Positions 9,805 through 18,399 of a stretch of 64,000 nt of DNA are shown piece after piece. The notes under the pieces were generated by a model that was not told the origin of the DNA, made no database searches, and was given only the letters and a program-made list of their open reading frames with translations. This DNA comes from an uncultured Pseudomonas sp. (lineage in GTDB: Bacteria; Pseudomonadota; Gammaproteobacteria; Pseudomonadales; Pseudomonadaceae). Position numbers and translations under genes: made by a program. How positions within the stretch are numbered: position 1 is the stretch's first letter; each line of letters begins with the position of its first letter. The stretch is taken from positions 1 through 64,000 of the forward strand of contig NZ_CAMPHI010000007.1 in assembly GCF_946885955.1 (NCBI RefSeq). Reading direction: 5' to 3'.

Positions 9805-10437
9805 ATGCAACTGATCGGCATGCTTGATTCGCCCTATGTCCGCCGCGTGGCGGTGTCCCTGCAATTGCTCGGTTTGCCGTTCGAACACCGCGCGCTTTCG
9901 GTCTTCCGCGACTTCGCGCAATTTCAACAGATCAATCCGTTGGTCAAGGCGCCCACGCTGGTCTGCGACGACGGCACTGTGCTGATGGATTCCACGCTGA
10001 TTCTCGAACTCGCCGAATACCTCGCCGCCCCGGAGCAAAGCCTGATGCCGACTGGCAGCGCCGAGCGCCAGCAGGCCCTGCGGGTGATCGGCCTGGGCCT
10101 GGCGGCGTGCGAGAAGAGCGTACAGATCATCTACGAACGCGAGTTGCGCCCTGTGGAAAAGCAGCATGAGCCCTGGCTGACGCGGGTCAGCGGGCAGTTG
10201 CTGGCCGCGTTTGACGCACTCGAAGCCGAGCTGCTACGCAGACCGCGGGCCGTCGACAGCATCGATCAGGCCGGCATCACCGCTGCCGTGGCCTGGCGTT
10301 TCAGCCAAACGATGCTGCCCGAACTACTGGATGGCGCGCGCTTTCCGACGCTGCGGCGGTTTTCCGAGGCGGCCGAACGGCTGCCCGCGTTCGCCGCCGC
10401 GCCCCATGGCCTCGACACTTATCCTGTGACCCATTAG
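9805..10437 (+). CDS. Glutathione S-transferase family protein
   Basis: 210 residues. The N-terminal thioredoxin-like domain has the active-site region SPYVRRVAVSL, the cis-proline loop VKAPTLV and the glutathione-contact turn MDSTLILEL. The C-terminal half is helical as in the GST fold. The second of two in-frame ATGs is preferred because GGAG lies at proper spacing before it; the first would add MELS. The catalytic residue would be the Ser of the SPYVRR motif. No substrate can be inferred from the neighbours. Confidence 0.85.
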   Translation: MQLIGMLDSPYVRRVAVSLQLLGLPFEHRALSVFRDFAQFQQINPLVKAPTLVCDDGTVLMDSTLILELAEYLAAPEQSLMPTGSAERQQALRVIGLGLAACEKSVQIIYERELRPVEKQHEPWLTRVSGQLLAAFDALEAELLRRPRAVDSIDQAGITAAVAWRFSQTMLPELLDGARFPTLRRFSEAAERLPAFAAAPHGLDTYPVTH

Positions 10438-10467
10438 CAGGCCGAGCGCAGACCACCCCGGGCGGCC

Positions 10468-11211
10468 TCACTGCTGCACGGGGTAGCCATGCTCCTGGAA
10501 GATCCGCGCATAACTGCCATCGCTGCGCATCGCCGCGATCGCCTGGTCGAAGGCTTCGACGATCTGCCGATGCTCGGGGTGCTGGTGGCTGACCAGAATA
10601 TGCAGGCCGCTCTCGCTTATCGGCTGGGGCAGAAACTCCAGATCGCCGCTGATGCTCGCCAGTTCGCCCTTGAACAGGTAGCGTGCCACCAGTTCGTCCT
10701 CCACGGCCAAGTCCAGCCGCTGGATCTGAACCATCCGCGCTCCCGCCGCAAAGTCCAGCACCACGACCTTGCTCAAGCGGCTATCGTTGTCGAACTCCGG
10801 CGAATAGGCATAGCCGCGCGCTACGGCAATCCGATACGGGTAGAGATCGGCCAACTGCTCGAAGCGAATGCTCCGCCCGCGCCGCTGCACCAGGCGCACA
10901 TGGTTGATCAGATAGGGTTGAGAAAAGTCAGCGAATTCGCTGCGTTCTTCGCTGTACCAGGCGCTGACCGCCACGTCATAGCGCCCGGTGCGCAAGCCCC
11001 TTAGCACACGAGCCCAAGGCAACTCGCTCTGCACCGTGTTATAGCCCGCGCGCTCAAAGGCGCTGCGCACCAAGTCGCTGGCCAGGCCGCCATTGGGTAA
11101 CTGCTGGTCGGTATATGGTGGCCAGGCGTTAGCCGCCAGACGCAGCGGCTCAGCGACAGCAGCGATGCCGCCTGCGGCCCATAACAGCAGCACACCACCA
11201 ACACGCCACAT
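10468..11211 (-). CDS. Orphan periplasmic substrate-binding protein (SBP_bac_3-like)
   Basis: 247 residues with a signal peptide (MWRVGGVLLLWAAGG to about residue 20, cleavage near AVAEP) and the amino-acid-binding-protein fold: PLRLAANAWPPYTD strand, GGLASDLVRSAFERAG helix, and YDVAVSAWYSEERSEFADFS hinge region. No permease or ATPase gene is nearby, so it may be a stand-alone sensor or share another transporter. The start is the internal ATG that gives a proper signal peptide; a longer frame adds 43 charged residues. The ligand is unknown. Three similar orphan proteins occur elsewhere in the window. Confidence 0.85.
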   Translation of the reverse strand: MWRVGGVLLLWAAGGIAAVAEPLRLAANAWPPYTDQQLPNGGLASDLVRSAFERAGYNTVQSELPWARVLRGLRTGRYDVAVSAWYSEERSEFADFSQPYLINHVRLVQRRGRSIRFEQLADLYPYRIAVARGYAYSPEFDNDSRLSKVVVLDFAAGARMVQIQRLDLAVEDELVARYLFKGELASISGDLEFLPQPISESGLHILVSHQHPEHRQIVEAFDQAIAAMRSDGSYARIFQEHGYPVQQ

Positions 11212-11359
11212 ACTTCGACCCCAAAACAGTTGGCAACTAGCCTTCAGCTTAGGTGCTGTTTCGCGCGCCCACAACGCCAATCCCGGGCGCTCTTTCGGGT
11301 AAGATGCGCGCCAATCCGGAGCAGATCCGGGTGTTTCCATTCAGTGTGAGGAGCCCGCG

Positions 11360-12544
11360 GTGTCCGCGACAGACGTCATCATCATTGGGGCCGGCGCGGC
11401 AGGCCTGATGTGCGCCCTGACCGCCGCCGCACGCGGACGCCGGGTATTGCTGCTGGACCATGCCAACAAGGCCGGCAAGAAGATCCTGATGTCCGGCGGC
11501 GGGCGTTGCAACTTCACCAATATGTATTGCGAGCCGGGCAATTTTCTTTCCGAGAACCCGCACTTCTGTAAATCCGCCCTGGCGCGCTACACCCAGTGGG
11601 ACTTTATTGGTCTGGTCGGCAAGCACGGCGTGCCCTACCACGAGAAAAAACTCGGCCAGCTGTTCTGCGATAACAAGGCCAGCGACATCCTCGAGATGCT
11701 GCTAAGCGAGTGCGCGGACGCTGGCGTCGAGCTGCGCCTGGATACTTCGGTAACGCAGATCGACAAGCGCGAAGGCGGCTATGGCCTGCAGACCAGCGCC
11801 GGCGCATTGAGCTGCCAGTCGCTGGTGATCGCCACCGGCGGCCTGTCGATCCCGACCCTGGGCGCCACCGGCTTCGGCTATCAGGTGGCCCAGCAGTTCG
11901 GCCATAACCTGCTGCCGACCCGCGCCGGGCTGGTGCCGTTCAGCATCACCGATCCGCAGTTGAAGGCGCTATGCAGCGAGCTGTCCGGCACCTCGGTGGA
12001 AGACTGCCTGGTGAGCTGCAACGGCCAGAGCTTTCGCGAGAACATCCTGTTCACCCACCGCGGCCTGAGCGGGCCGGCGATTCTGCAGATTTCTTCGTTC
12101 TGGCGACCGGGCGATACCGTGCATATCGATCTGCTGCCGCATATCGACTTACCCGAGTGGCTTGCCCAGCAGCAAAGCGAGCGCCCCAATAGTGAGCTGA
12201 AAACCCTGCTCGCCGAGCTGTTCACCAAGAAGATGGCCGGACTGCTGGCCGACAACTGGTTCGCCTCCAAACCGATGAAGCAGTACACCCCCGGCGAACT
12301 CAAGGCGATTGCCGACAAGCTCGCCGACTGGCAATTGGTGCCGGCCGGCACCGAAGGCTACCGCACCGCCGAAGTCACCCTGGGCGGCGTGGATACCCGC
12401 GAGGTGTCGTCGAAAACCCTGGAATCGCTGAAAAGCCCCGGCTTGTACTTTGTCGGCGAGGTGCTGGACGTCACCGGCCACCTCGGTGGCTTTAACTTCC
12501 AGTGGGCCTGGGCATCGGGCTATGCGGCGGCGCAATACATTTAA
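11360..12544 (+). CDS. HI0933/YhiN-family flavoprotein (NAD(P)/FAD-dependent oxidoreductase)
   Basis: 394 residues from a GTG preceded by GAGGAG. The N-terminal FAD motif VIIIGAGAAGLMCALTAAARG is followed by the family-specific KKILMSGGGRCNFTN. A second FAD segment, LVIATGGLSIPTLGATGFGY, lies mid-protein and GLYFVGEVLDVTGHLGGFNFQWAWASG at the C-terminus is diagnostic of HI0933/BaiN-like proteins. The physiological reaction is not settled for most members. The gene is divergent from the orphan binding protein; a near-perfect REP palindrome follows the stop. Confidence 0.92.
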   Translation: MSATDVIIIGAGAAGLMCALTAAARGRRVLLLDHANKAGKKILMSGGGRCNFTNMYCEPGNFLSENPHFCKSALARYTQWDFIGLVGKHGVPYHEKKLGQLFCDNKASDILEMLLSECADAGVELRLDTSVTQIDKREGGYGLQTSAGALSCQSLVIATGGLSIPTLGATGFGYQVAQQFGHNLLPTRAGLVPFSITDPQLKALCSELSGTSVEDCLVSCNGQSFRENILFTHRGLSGPAILQISSFWRPGDTVHIDLLPHIDLPEWLAQQQSERPNSELKTLLAELFTKKMAGLLADNWFASKPMKQYTPGELKAIADKLADWQLVPAGTEGYRTAEVTLGGVDTREVSSKTLESLKSPGLYFVGEVLDVTGHLGGFNFQWAWASGYAAAQYI

Positions 12545-12593
12545 GCGGGCCGCAAACAAAAGAATCGAAGCCAGCCGCGATAGCGCAAATTGC

Positions 12594-12650
12594 GTAGGAG
12601 CGGCCTTGGCCGCGATCTCCATCGCTTATCGCGGCCAAGGCCGCTCCTAC
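12594..12650. repeat. REP-type palindrome (GGAGCGGCCTTGGCCGC family)
   Basis: Perfect 23-base inverted arms starting GTAGGAGCGGCC and ending GGCCGCTCCTAC, separated by 11 bases. It lies between the convergent flavoprotein and PfpI-like genes and reaches into the last codons of the latter. This is the typical paired-REP arrangement of Pseudomonas. Confidence 0.9.
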
Positions 12651-13510
12651 TTAGCCAATAGCTCGATAAAGCCCTGGGCGAAGCTGTGCACATCGCCCGG
12701 CCAGCGCGCGGAGATGTAGTTGCCGTCGCGCACCACCCAGGCCGGGCGGCTGTCGCTCGGGCTGTCGCGGTGCAGGCCGCTGGTCTTGCGCAGGTGATCG
12801 GGCGCATCTGGCGGCACGTCGAGAAAATCTTCCGGGCTGGCCAGGGCGCGGCTGACCTCCGCCTGCACGCTCATATGGCCGGCCGGCTCGCCCGGCGCTT
12901 CCAGGTAGGTACGGTAGTAGTCCGGCGCCCAGAAGCGGGCGAAGTAGCGGGTCAGGTTCCAGGCGCTTTTCTCCATCGCCCAGGTCAACGCCGTGGTCTG
13001 GCGCCCATAGAGCGCCGAGCGCCCTTGCGCGCCCGGGCTGCGCGCCGCCAGCAATACGCCGTGGCAGATCGCCGCGACCGGTTGGCCGCTGGCGAAAAAG
13101 GCGCCGACGAACGCCTGCAGCGGCTGGCTCTCCAGATAGCCGCGCATCCCCCGCGCCCAGTGCCCACCGGGCAGCAGCAGGCCATCGAACTCGGCCACAG
13201 CGAGTTGCTCGTAGCACAATGGCTGACGGAACTCGCTATCCGCCAGCATAAGCTCATAGGCCTCGCGGGCGTTGCGTGTTGCCCGCAACAGCAGGCCGAA
13301 CACCTTGAGCCGACGCAACCCCGGCAGCCAGCCCCAGGGGTCGAGCCCTTCTCCAGTGAGCATCAGCGGATCGCCCTCGGCCACCCGCCCGTCCGGTGTG
13401 GCGAAGCGCACTCGATGCCCGGCGGCGCGCAATAGCTGCCAGCTGACAGCCACCTCGCTCGGGTCAAAATCGCGATTCGGTAGCGGAATCAGAACGGTTT
13501 TGCTGGGCAT
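12647..13510 (-). CDS. DJ-1/PfpI-family protein (class I amidotransferase-like)
   Basis: 287 residues read from the ATG giving MPSKTVLIPLPNRDFDPSE; a longer frame adds 59 atypical residues. The flavodoxin-like fold shows the FDGLLLPGGHWARGM turn and the nucleophile elbow AAICHGVLLAAR with Cys149-His150. Such proteins include chaperones, glyoxalases and hydrolases, so the reaction cannot be fixed here. It is longer than minimal DJ-1 (about 190 residues), resembling larger PfpI-like proteins with an extra helical insert. The stop lies within four bases of the REP palindrome's end. Confidence 0.85.
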   Translation of the reverse strand: MPSKTVLIPLPNRDFDPSEVAVSWQLLRAAGHRVRFATPDGRVAEGDPLMLTGEGLDPWGWLPGLRRLKVFGLLLRATRNAREAYELMLADSEFRQPLCYEQLAVAEFDGLLLPGGHWARGMRGYLESQPLQAFVGAFFASGQPVAAICHGVLLAARSPGAQGRSALYGRQTTALTWAMEKSAWNLTRYFARFWAPDYYRTYLEAPGEPAGHMSVQAEVSRALASPEDFLDVPPDAPDHLRKTSGLHRDSPSDSRPAWVVRDGNYISARWPGDVHSFAQGFIELLAK

Positions 13511-13773
13511 GGCGCAGACACTCGAAGGGCGAAGCCCAAGCTTAGCCGGCCGACCTAAACCCAGGCGAGTGGCCCAGCAGGCCAAGGCAGCGACCGCCGA
13601 ACCCAAGCTAGTTCTCAAGCGCACAAGGGATCGAACGGATAATGTCGCGGCCTCATGGCAGGCCGATACGATTTGCAATTGCCCCAAGCGGGCCCCAGGC
13701 TTCTGCTACCGCGCAGTTCAGGCGAGAGCCATCTGCGTTTCTGCGGCCCAGTGCGCAAGGAACCTCTGTTCGT

Positions 13774-15642
13774 ATGAGCCAAGACCAAGGCCTGATCTTC
13801 GCCATCCTGGCGGCAACGATAGCGCTGTTCATCTGGGGCCGCTGGCGCCATGACGTGGTCGCCCTCGGCGCCTTGCTCGCCTGCGTGCTGGCCGGGCTGG
13901 TGCCGGACGAGCGGGCTTTCGCCGGCTTCGGCCACCCCGCGGTGATTACCGTCGCCTGTGTGCTGGTGCTGAGCCATGGCCTGCGCATCACCGGCGCGGT
14001 GAATGCATTGGCGCGCCGCCTGCTGCCGGAAAAGCCCGGCCCGGTGCTCGCCATCGCCACCTTGACCGGCCTCGGCGCGCTGCTTTCAGCCTTTATGAAC
14101 AACGTCGGCGCCCTTGCCCTGCTGATGCCGGTAGCGCTGCAAATCGCCGACAAGCAGGCTATGCCGCCCGGACGGGTGCTGATGCCGCTGGCCTTCGGCA
14201 CCATCCTCGGCGGCATGACCACCCTGATCGGCACGCCGCCCAACCTGATCGTCTCGAGCTTTCGCGCGCAGAACGGCGACGGCCCCTTCGCCATGTTCGA
14301 TTTCAGCCCGGTCGGCGTCGCGGTGGCGCTGCTCGGCGTGGTGTTTATCGCCCTGATCGGCTGGCGCCTGGTGCCCAAACGTACGGTGAGCAATGCCGCC
14401 AGCTTCGACACCGGCACCTACCTCACCGAAGCGCGGGTCAGAAAGGACGCCAAGGTGGTCGGCATGACCCTGCGCGAAGTCGAGGCCTTGCTCGATGAGG
14501 CCGACGCCCAGGTGATCGGCATGGTGCGCAACAAGTTTCGTATCTCCGCACCCAATCCACGCCGCGTGCTGCAGCCCCATGACATTCTGCTGATCGAAGC
14601 GGAGCCGGAATCGCTCGGCGAGGTCTTGGCCAACCTGGGCCTGAAACTGGCCGCCGACCTGCCGCCGCTGAGCGAAGCGCAACGCGAACAGCGCGATAGC
14701 GAGCCGCAGGCCATGGCGCCCGCGGTCGCGGACGACGCAGCGGACAGCGACAGCAAACCCAGCACCAGAAAGGATGCCGAAGCCGAACCCAGCGTGCTTC
14801 AGGAACTGCTGGCGCTACCGGAGTCGCAGCTGATCGGCCGCAGCGTCAGCGAGGCGCGGGTGCGCAGCCGCTATGCGATCAACCTGCTGGCGATCTCACG
14901 TCAGGGTCATCGCTCGCTCAAGCGCTTGCGCTCGACCAGCATTCAGCCCGGCGACGTGTTGCTGCTGCAGGGTGCGGCGGACGATATCGCCGAGTTCGCC
15001 ACGGACCTGGCCTGCGTGCCCCTGGCCGACCGCGCGATTACGATTCCCAACCCGCGCAATGCCGGCGTCGCCCTCGGCGTTATGGTGCTGGCGGTTCTGG
15101 CGGCAGCGTTCGGCCTGTTGTCGGCCGCCGTGGCATTTGCGCTCGGCGTGCTGGTCTACATGCTGCTGCGCGTGGTGCCGCTACGCTCGGTCTACGACGC
15201 TATCGACTGGCCGGTGATCGTCCTGCTCGGCGCGCTGATTCCAGTAGCGGACGCCATGTCCAGCACAGGCGCGGCGGACCTGCTCGCGCAGGCGCTGCTG
15301 GAGCATGTCGCCCAGGGCAACCCGGTGATCGTGTTGACCCTGCTGCTGGTGGTGACCATGAGCCTGTCCGACTTCATGAACAATGCCGCCACCGCGGCGG
15401 TGATGTGCCAGATCGCCCTGAGCGCGGCGAGCCAGCTGGGGGTCAATCAGGACACCCTGCTGATGGCCGTGGCAATCGGCGCCTCCTGCTCGTTCCTGAC
15501 GCCCATCGGTCACCAGAACAACACCCTGATCCTCACCCCCGGCGGCTTTCGCTTCGGCGATTATTGGCGCCTGGGCCTGCCCCTGGAAATTCTCGTGACG
15601 CTGGTCAGCGTGCCGCTGTTACTGCTGGTCTGGCCGCTTTGA
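13774..15642 (+). CDS. SLC13-family permease with two TrkA-C domains
   Basis: 622 residues. N-terminal membrane helices (to about residue 200) include FMNNVGALALLMPV and the GGMTTLIGTPPNLIVSSF hairpin typical of the SLC13/DASS and CitM-like group. Two cytosolic TrkA-C (RCK_C) domains follow at about 220-290 and 385-460, separated by a low-complexity acidic linker. The C-terminal helices repeat the pattern (DFMNNAATAAVM; FLTPIGHQNNTLI). Likely a sodium- or proton-coupled anion transporter (sulfate, dicarboxylate or similar); the substrate is not evident. AAGGAA precedes the ATG; a longer frame adds 44 non-family residues. Confidence 0.9.
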   Translation: MSQDQGLIFAILAATIALFIWGRWRHDVVALGALLACVLAGLVPDERAFAGFGHPAVITVACVLVLSHGLRITGAVNALARRLLPEKPGPVLAIATLTGLGALLSAFMNNVGALALLMPVALQIADKQAMPPGRVLMPLAFGTILGGMTTLIGTPPNLIVSSFRAQNGDGPFAMFDFSPVGVAVALLGVVFIALIGWRLVPKRTVSNAASFDTGTYLTEARVRKDAKVVGMTLREVEALLDEADAQVIGMVRNKFRISAPNPRRVLQPHDILLIEAEPESLGEVLANLGLKLAADLPPLSEAQREQRDSEPQAMAPAVADDAADSDSKPSTRKDAEAEPSVLQELLALPESQLIGRSVSEARVRSRYAINLLAISRQGHRSLKRLRSTSIQPGDVLLLQGAADDIAEFATDLACVPLADRAITIPNPRNAGVALGVMVLAVLAAAFGLLSAAVAFALGVLVYMLLRVVPLRSVYDAIDWPVIVLLGALIPVADAMSSTGAADLLAQALLEHVAQGNPVIVLTLLLVVTMSLSDFMNNAATAAVMCQIALSAASQLGVNQDTLLMAVAIGASCSFLTPIGHQNNTLILTPGGFRFGDYWRLGLPLEILVTLVSVPLLLLVWPL

Positions 15643-15702
15643 AGAGCGCTGCATGAGGCTCCCGGGTGGCGGATAAGCCTTCGGCATCTCTGCCCTACGG
15701 CA

Positions 15703-16458
15703 TCATTCCGGCAGCGGCGAACCGGGCAGCCACTTGTGATAGATGGCCTCGAAGCGCCCATCCGCTTTCATCTGATCGAGGGTGGTTTGCCATTGCCCGA
15801 CGAGCTCATCGTCGGTGTTTAACGAGAAGGCGATGTAGGCGCGGGTGCTCATGAAGGTGTAGAGCGGCTCGACATCCGCCGGTTTCAGGCCGGCGAGGGC
15901 GAGCAGGCTGGCCAACGTAATGTTGTCGGCCACCACCAGCGGCACGCGTCTATGGCGCAGCATGGTCATCATCTGCCTAGGGCCCAACACCCCATAGACA
16001 TTGTCCATACCCTGGGCCTTGAGGGTTTGAAAGCTGTACCACTGGCGCGGCACGGCGATGGTGCCGAGGGCCTTCGCATCCTCCAGGCTGGCGATGCTCA
16101 GCCCGGAGCCTTCGAGCGCATAGAAGCTGGTCAGCGCAACGATAATCGGGCCGACCCACTTGAACAGCTTCTCGCGCTCCTGAGTGCGCATGGTGACGAA
16201 CAAACCGGTATCGGCCTCTGTCTGCGCCGCGCGATAACCCCGCGACCAGGGTACCACCTGGATATCCGCACGCTGGCCAGTGCGCTGCAGAATCTCCTGT
16301 ACCACCTCGACGCCGAGCCCGGTCGGCTTGCCATCGCGGGTGAAATTCAGCGGTGGATATTCCTCGGTGTACAGCGTCAGGGCGTATGCCGGTGACGCGC
16401 CGAATAGACAGATGCACAGCGCCAGGCAGAAAGACCTGCGGTACAGGATGGTTTTCAT
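15703..16458 (-). CDS. Orphan periplasmic substrate-binding protein (SBP_bac_3)
   Basis: 251 residues with a clear signal peptide ending ASPAYA-LTLYTEEYPPLNF. The SBP_bac_3 fold is recognisable: GLGVEVVQEILQRTG helix, the VVPWSRGYRAAQ segment and the FKWVGPI motif found in the two tandem paralogues farther along. No transporter genes adjoin it. It may bind a small polar solute and act as a sensor or as a partner of a distant transporter. The chosen start gives a standard signal peptide. It is convergent with the SLC13-type permease gene. Confidence 0.85.
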   Translation of the reverse strand: MKTILYRRSFCLALCICLFGASPAYALTLYTEEYPPLNFTRDGKPTGLGVEVVQEILQRTGQRADIQVVPWSRGYRAAQTEADTGLFVTMRTQEREKLFKWVGPIIVALTSFYALEGSGLSIASLEDAKALGTIAVPRQWYSFQTLKAQGMDNVYGVLGPRQMMTMLRHRRVPLVVADNITLASLLALAGLKPADVEPLYTFMSTRAYIAFSLNTDDELVGQWQTTLDQMKADGRFEAIYHKWLPGSPLPE

Positions 16459-16526
16459 GGCCAGCGACCCCCGGAATGACAGAGCGTCGGGGATGAGAGT
16501 AGTCCAGCGGCGCGACAATGGACATA

Positions 16527-16557
16527 GCCGCGCCGCAGTCGCCGACTGCGGCGCGGC
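16527..16557. terminator. Perfect palindrome downstream of ald
   Basis: Fifteen-base perfect arms (GCCGCGCCGCAGTCG and its complement) around a single base, just past the ald stop on the minus strand. A strong GC hairpin in that transcript. No T-run follows, so it may act as a 3-prime stabiliser or a Rho-dependent stop rather than a classic terminator. Confidence 0.55.
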
Positions 16558-16567
16558 CGGTGCCGGC

Positions 16568-17689
16568 CTATAGCTGCGCGATTATGCTGGCCGCCGGCTG
16601 ATGCGCCAGGCCATGGGCCTCGGCCACGCTGGCACAGGTGATCACGCCTTTGCCCACGTTGAGGCCGTTGCGCAGGTGCGCGTCTTCCTCCAGCGCGCGG
16701 CGTACGCCTTTTTCCGCCAGCGCGACGACGAACGGCAGGGTCGCGTTGTTCAACGCCAGGGTCGAGGTACGTGCCACCGCGCCGGGCATATTGGCGACGC
16801 AGTAGTGCACCACGTCGTCGACCACATAGGTGGGCTCGGCGTGGGTGGTGGCTTTCGAGGTTTCCGCGCAGCCGCCCTGGTCGATTGCCACATCCACCAG
16901 CACCGCACCGGGCAACATCTGCCGGACCATCTCGGCGCTGATCAATTTGGGCGCTGCGGCGCCGGGAATCAGCACGCCGCCGATCACCAGGTCGGCCGCC
17001 AGCACCTGCTCGCGCACCGCTGCGCGGGTCGAGTAGAGCGTGGTGATGCGGTTGCCATAGTGCGCATCCAGACGGCGCAGGGCATCCACGCTCTTGTCCA
17101 GCACGGTGACATCGGCACCGAGACCGACCGCCATGGCCAACGCCTGGCTGCCGACCACGCCGCCGCCGAGGATCACCACCTTACCCGGCGCCACTCCCGG
17201 TACGCCGCCGAGCAGCACACCGCGGCCGCCATGGGCTTTTTCCAGGCAACTGGCGCCGGCCTGGATCGACATGCGCCCGGCCACTTCGGACATCGGTGCC
17301 AGCAACGGCAGGCGGCCGTGGGCGTCGGTAACGGTTTCATAGGCGATACAGGTGGCGCCGCTGGCCATCAGCTCCTCGGTCTGCGGCCGATCCGGCGCCA
17401 GGTGCAGGTAGGTGAACAGGGTATGTTCGGGGCGCAAGCGGGCGCGCTCGACGGCCAGCGGTTCCTTGACCTTGACGATCATCTGCACCGCCGCGAACAA
17501 CGCTTCGCCATTGGCGGCGATCTGCGCGCCGGCCGCCTGGTAATCGGCATCACTGAAGCCAATGGCGGCACCGGCCTGGGTCTCGACCCAGAGTTCATGG
17601 CCGAGGGCGCTCAGCTCGGCCACCGACTGCGGGGTCAGGCCAACGCGGTATTCGTGATTCTTGATTTCCTTGGGTACGCCGATACGCAT
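16568..17689 (-). CDS. ald: Alanine dehydrogenase
   Basis: NAD-dependent reversible deamination of L-alanine to pyruvate and ammonium; cytoplasmic, usually hexameric. The 373 residues match the family. Visible signatures: [20 protein letters not shown] at the N-terminus, the [13 protein letters not shown] active-site region, the Rossmann motif [22 protein letters not shown] and the C-terminal [16 protein letters not shown]. The start chosen is the ATG with GGAGA before it; an 11-codon extension is not family-like. In many Pseudomonas an Lrp-type regulator gene is divergent from ald; none is present in the 700 bases upstream here. Confidence 0.95.
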   Translation of the reverse strand: MRIGVPKEIKNHEYRVGLTPQSVAELSALGHELWVETQAGAAIGFSDADYQAAGAQIAANGEALFAAVQMIVKVKEPLAVERARLRPEHTLFTYLHLAPDRPQTEELMASGATCIAYETVTDAHGRLPLLAPMSEVAGRMSIQAGASCLEKAHGGRGVLLGGVPGVAPGKVVILGGGVVGSQALAMAVGLGADVTVLDKSVDALRRLDAHYGNRITTLYSTRAAVREQVLAADLVIGGVLIPGAAAPKLISAEMVRQMLPGAVLVDVAIDQGGCAETSKATTHAEPTYVVDDVVHYCVANMPGAVARTSTLALNNATLPFVVALAEKGVRRALEEDAHLRNGLNVGKGVITCASVAEAHGLAHQPAASIIAQL

Positions 17690-18399
17690 AACGGTCTCCA
17701 GACAGACAGGCTGTGTGCACACTGGAAAGTCTAGGAGACGCTCAACCCGCGCGCGCCCGGGGTCGCCCTGTATTGCTGGCCACTTTCAGGAGATTCCCCC
17801 TGAAACCCAGAGCTTTTCAGGGGCGAGCTGGGTAATCCGCTCGAGGCTTCGAGGTCATGCCCTGCAATAACTCGATCGGTATGGGGAAAACCACTGTCGC
17901 GGTGCGCTAGCTGCCCCTGGCGATACTGCTCAAGGTCTGCATAGCGCAGCTGCATGGCGCCGGACTGGCGACCGAGCATTGCCGCGGTGGCTGACGCGGA
18001 CCTCAAGGCCAGCAAGAAGAACAGACGGCACAGCGGCGAAACCCTCAACCGGATTGAAGCGCCTGAGTGGACTGCGTGAAGCTGGAGCGCGGCGACACAC
18101 GGCGCGGCAAGTTCAAGGTAACTGATCAGGACCGCGGATACGGCGCAATCCCTGCATGGTAAATGCCGGCAAGCACAATGCCCGAACGATCGTCCACGGC
18201 GCTAGCGAGTCGTGCCCAACAGATCGTTGAAACATCTGGGCCAGGCTCGGCAATCCAGGCAGCTTTTCAACGGCCTGCTAGAGCCTGTCCAGGCTTGCGT
18301 GCCGTCTGGGTGAAACCCGTAGCAGCGTGTCCGCAGGCAGCTGCTGAACGTCCCAGTATTCCGTTAGTCTGCTCACTGTCACCGCAAAAGGTCGTACGG
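17690..18399. other. 710-base intergenic region without a recognised gene
   Basis: Lies between divergent ald and the YccS-like gene. Reading frames are short and broken on both strands. A 105-codon minus-strand frame (17731-18048) has a hydrophobic start, but its composition is unlike a real exported protein and it lacks a good ribosome binding site. The stretch 18000-18110 reads as a lysine- and arginine-rich fragment on the plus strand, perhaps a decayed gene. It must hold the promoters of both flanking genes. AAAGG before 18400 is the YccS ribosome binding site. Confidence 0.5.

Noticed and set aside
17731..18048. 105-codon minus-strand frame with hydrophobic start
   Set aside because: No ribosome binding site, erratic composition and no family resemblance; described only as part of the gap.
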